In this document: positions 63,645 to 64,000 of the stretch, piece by piece
How the letters are laid out: each line of letters opens with the position of its first letter
Position numbering within the stretch: the stretch's first letter is position 1
NCBI GenBank assembly: GCA_964612675.1
Contig: CAZTDD010000010.1
Span: 35,448 to 99,447 of the forward strand
DNA from: CAZTDD01 sp964612675
Lineage (GTDB): Bacteria; Hinthialibacterota; Hinthialibacteria; Hinthialibacterales; JAKPRU01
Direction: 5' to 3'
DNA: 64,000 nucleotides
Made by a program: the position numbers and the translations under genes
The notes under the pieces: model-generated
What the model was told of the DNA's origin: nothing
What the model saw: only the letters and a program-made list of their open reading frames with translations
Database searches by the model: none

Positions 63645-64000
63645 ACGGAAGTCCATTGTCCTCGAACCTTAACTTCCATCTATTTAGCGTTCAAGGAAGT
63701 CCGGAAATGGACGGTACATTCATTTTCTCCCTTGCCGATTCGGTGGCGGATCATGCGTCCTTATTTCAAAGAAGGATCAAGCGAAACGATCCGGATGACC
63801 GAGGAGCATCGCAAGCGTCGGTGGTCTGCGCTCTGGCAATTTCCACCTTTCCAACCCGCCCGAGATAAGTCGAGGTAGTTATGCTCAAAACTCCCCGGGG
63901 TTTGGTGAAGATCCTGAGCCGATGGGTCCCCCGGGATATATTCTGCAACGGATCTTTCGGCGGTTTTTTGACGTAACTGCCTGTTAATAATAGAGATGCG
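63645..64000. other. Right-end sequence without recognisable gene
   Basis: No supported gene. Sequence from about 63616 (GGGGACACCGG) may belong to a mobile element that interrupted the toxin gene. The missing toxin C-terminus was not found up to 64000. Confidence 0.35.

Noticed and set aside
63754..63880. A 41-codon frame MRPYFKEGSSETIRM near the right end
   Set aside because: No ribosome site and no match to a family; it may be part of an unrecognised mobile element.

Overview
The window (about 50-55% GC by eye) looks like a chromosomal segment of an uncultured Gram-negative bacterium. It carries prepilin-type proteins, a Wzz/O-antigen-ligase envelope pair, a rhomboid protease, a lipoprotein, a Tat-exported oxidoreductase, housekeeping genes (nusB, folC, cdsA, clpP, lon, recJ, two tRNAs) and a menaquinone-type respiratory repertoire. 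The mix of pseudopilins, Thr-Pro-linked beta-propellers, Gfo/Idh/MocA enzymes and a Qmo/Hdr module recalls candidate phyla such as Hydrogenedentota, Sumerlaeota or Hinthialibacterota. That assignment is inference; no 16S rRNA gene is present.

Layout. 1-16.8 kb: a large exported 14-blade WD40 protein with a Thr-Pro linker (cut by the left edge), nusB, an LVIVD propeller, a pseudopilin, an Asp23-family protein, folC, a UroD-family enzyme, two HAD phosphatases, a lipoprotein, a rhomboid, a sensor kinase and a membrane glycosyltransferase. 17.2-25.0 kb: one plus-strand operon holding DUF89, DsrE-like, TusA, FlpD/MvhD-like, FmdB-like, two HdrA-like flavoproteins, a small winged-helix protein and a membrane HdrC/cytochrome b protein. 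It resembles a Qmo complex whose FlpD domain is a separate gene, wired to sulfur-carrier proteins. 25.0-27.9 kb: an ArsR-family repressor gene and a divergent signalling set (small Cys protein, CheY-like receiver, twin Cys-PAS histidine kinase). The three promoters of these two regions share palindromic AT-rich elements, suggesting one regulon. 27.9-30.2 kb: a repeat-flanked two-gene insert, a tyrosine-recombinase fragment, tRNA-Trp and tRNA-Leu.

30.2-42.1 kb: envelope polysaccharide genes (Wzz, O-antigen ligase), cdsA, an MFS carrier, apbE with a Tat oxidoreductase, then an octaheme cytochrome c with a cytochrome b partner. 42.2-57.6 kb: clpP and lon (divergent), DUF5989 with a carbamoyltransferase, recJ, an exported protein with two pseudopilin-like heads, two Hsp20 chaperones, a sugar isomerase, YggT and a membrane GT-C-like protein.

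57.6-64 kb is accessory DNA: a broken gene, an integron attC-like site, a BrnT/BrnA toxin-antitoxin pair laid out like a gene cassette, a group II intron domain V relic, a pseudopilin relic, a two-gene cluster of paired STAND-like ATPases (a candidate defence or signalling system) with a palindrome-bearing promoter, and a MazEF-like pair whose toxin is cut short.

The two most promising undescribed systems are the split Qmo/DsrE/TusA module with its palindromic regulon, and the paired ATPases in the island.
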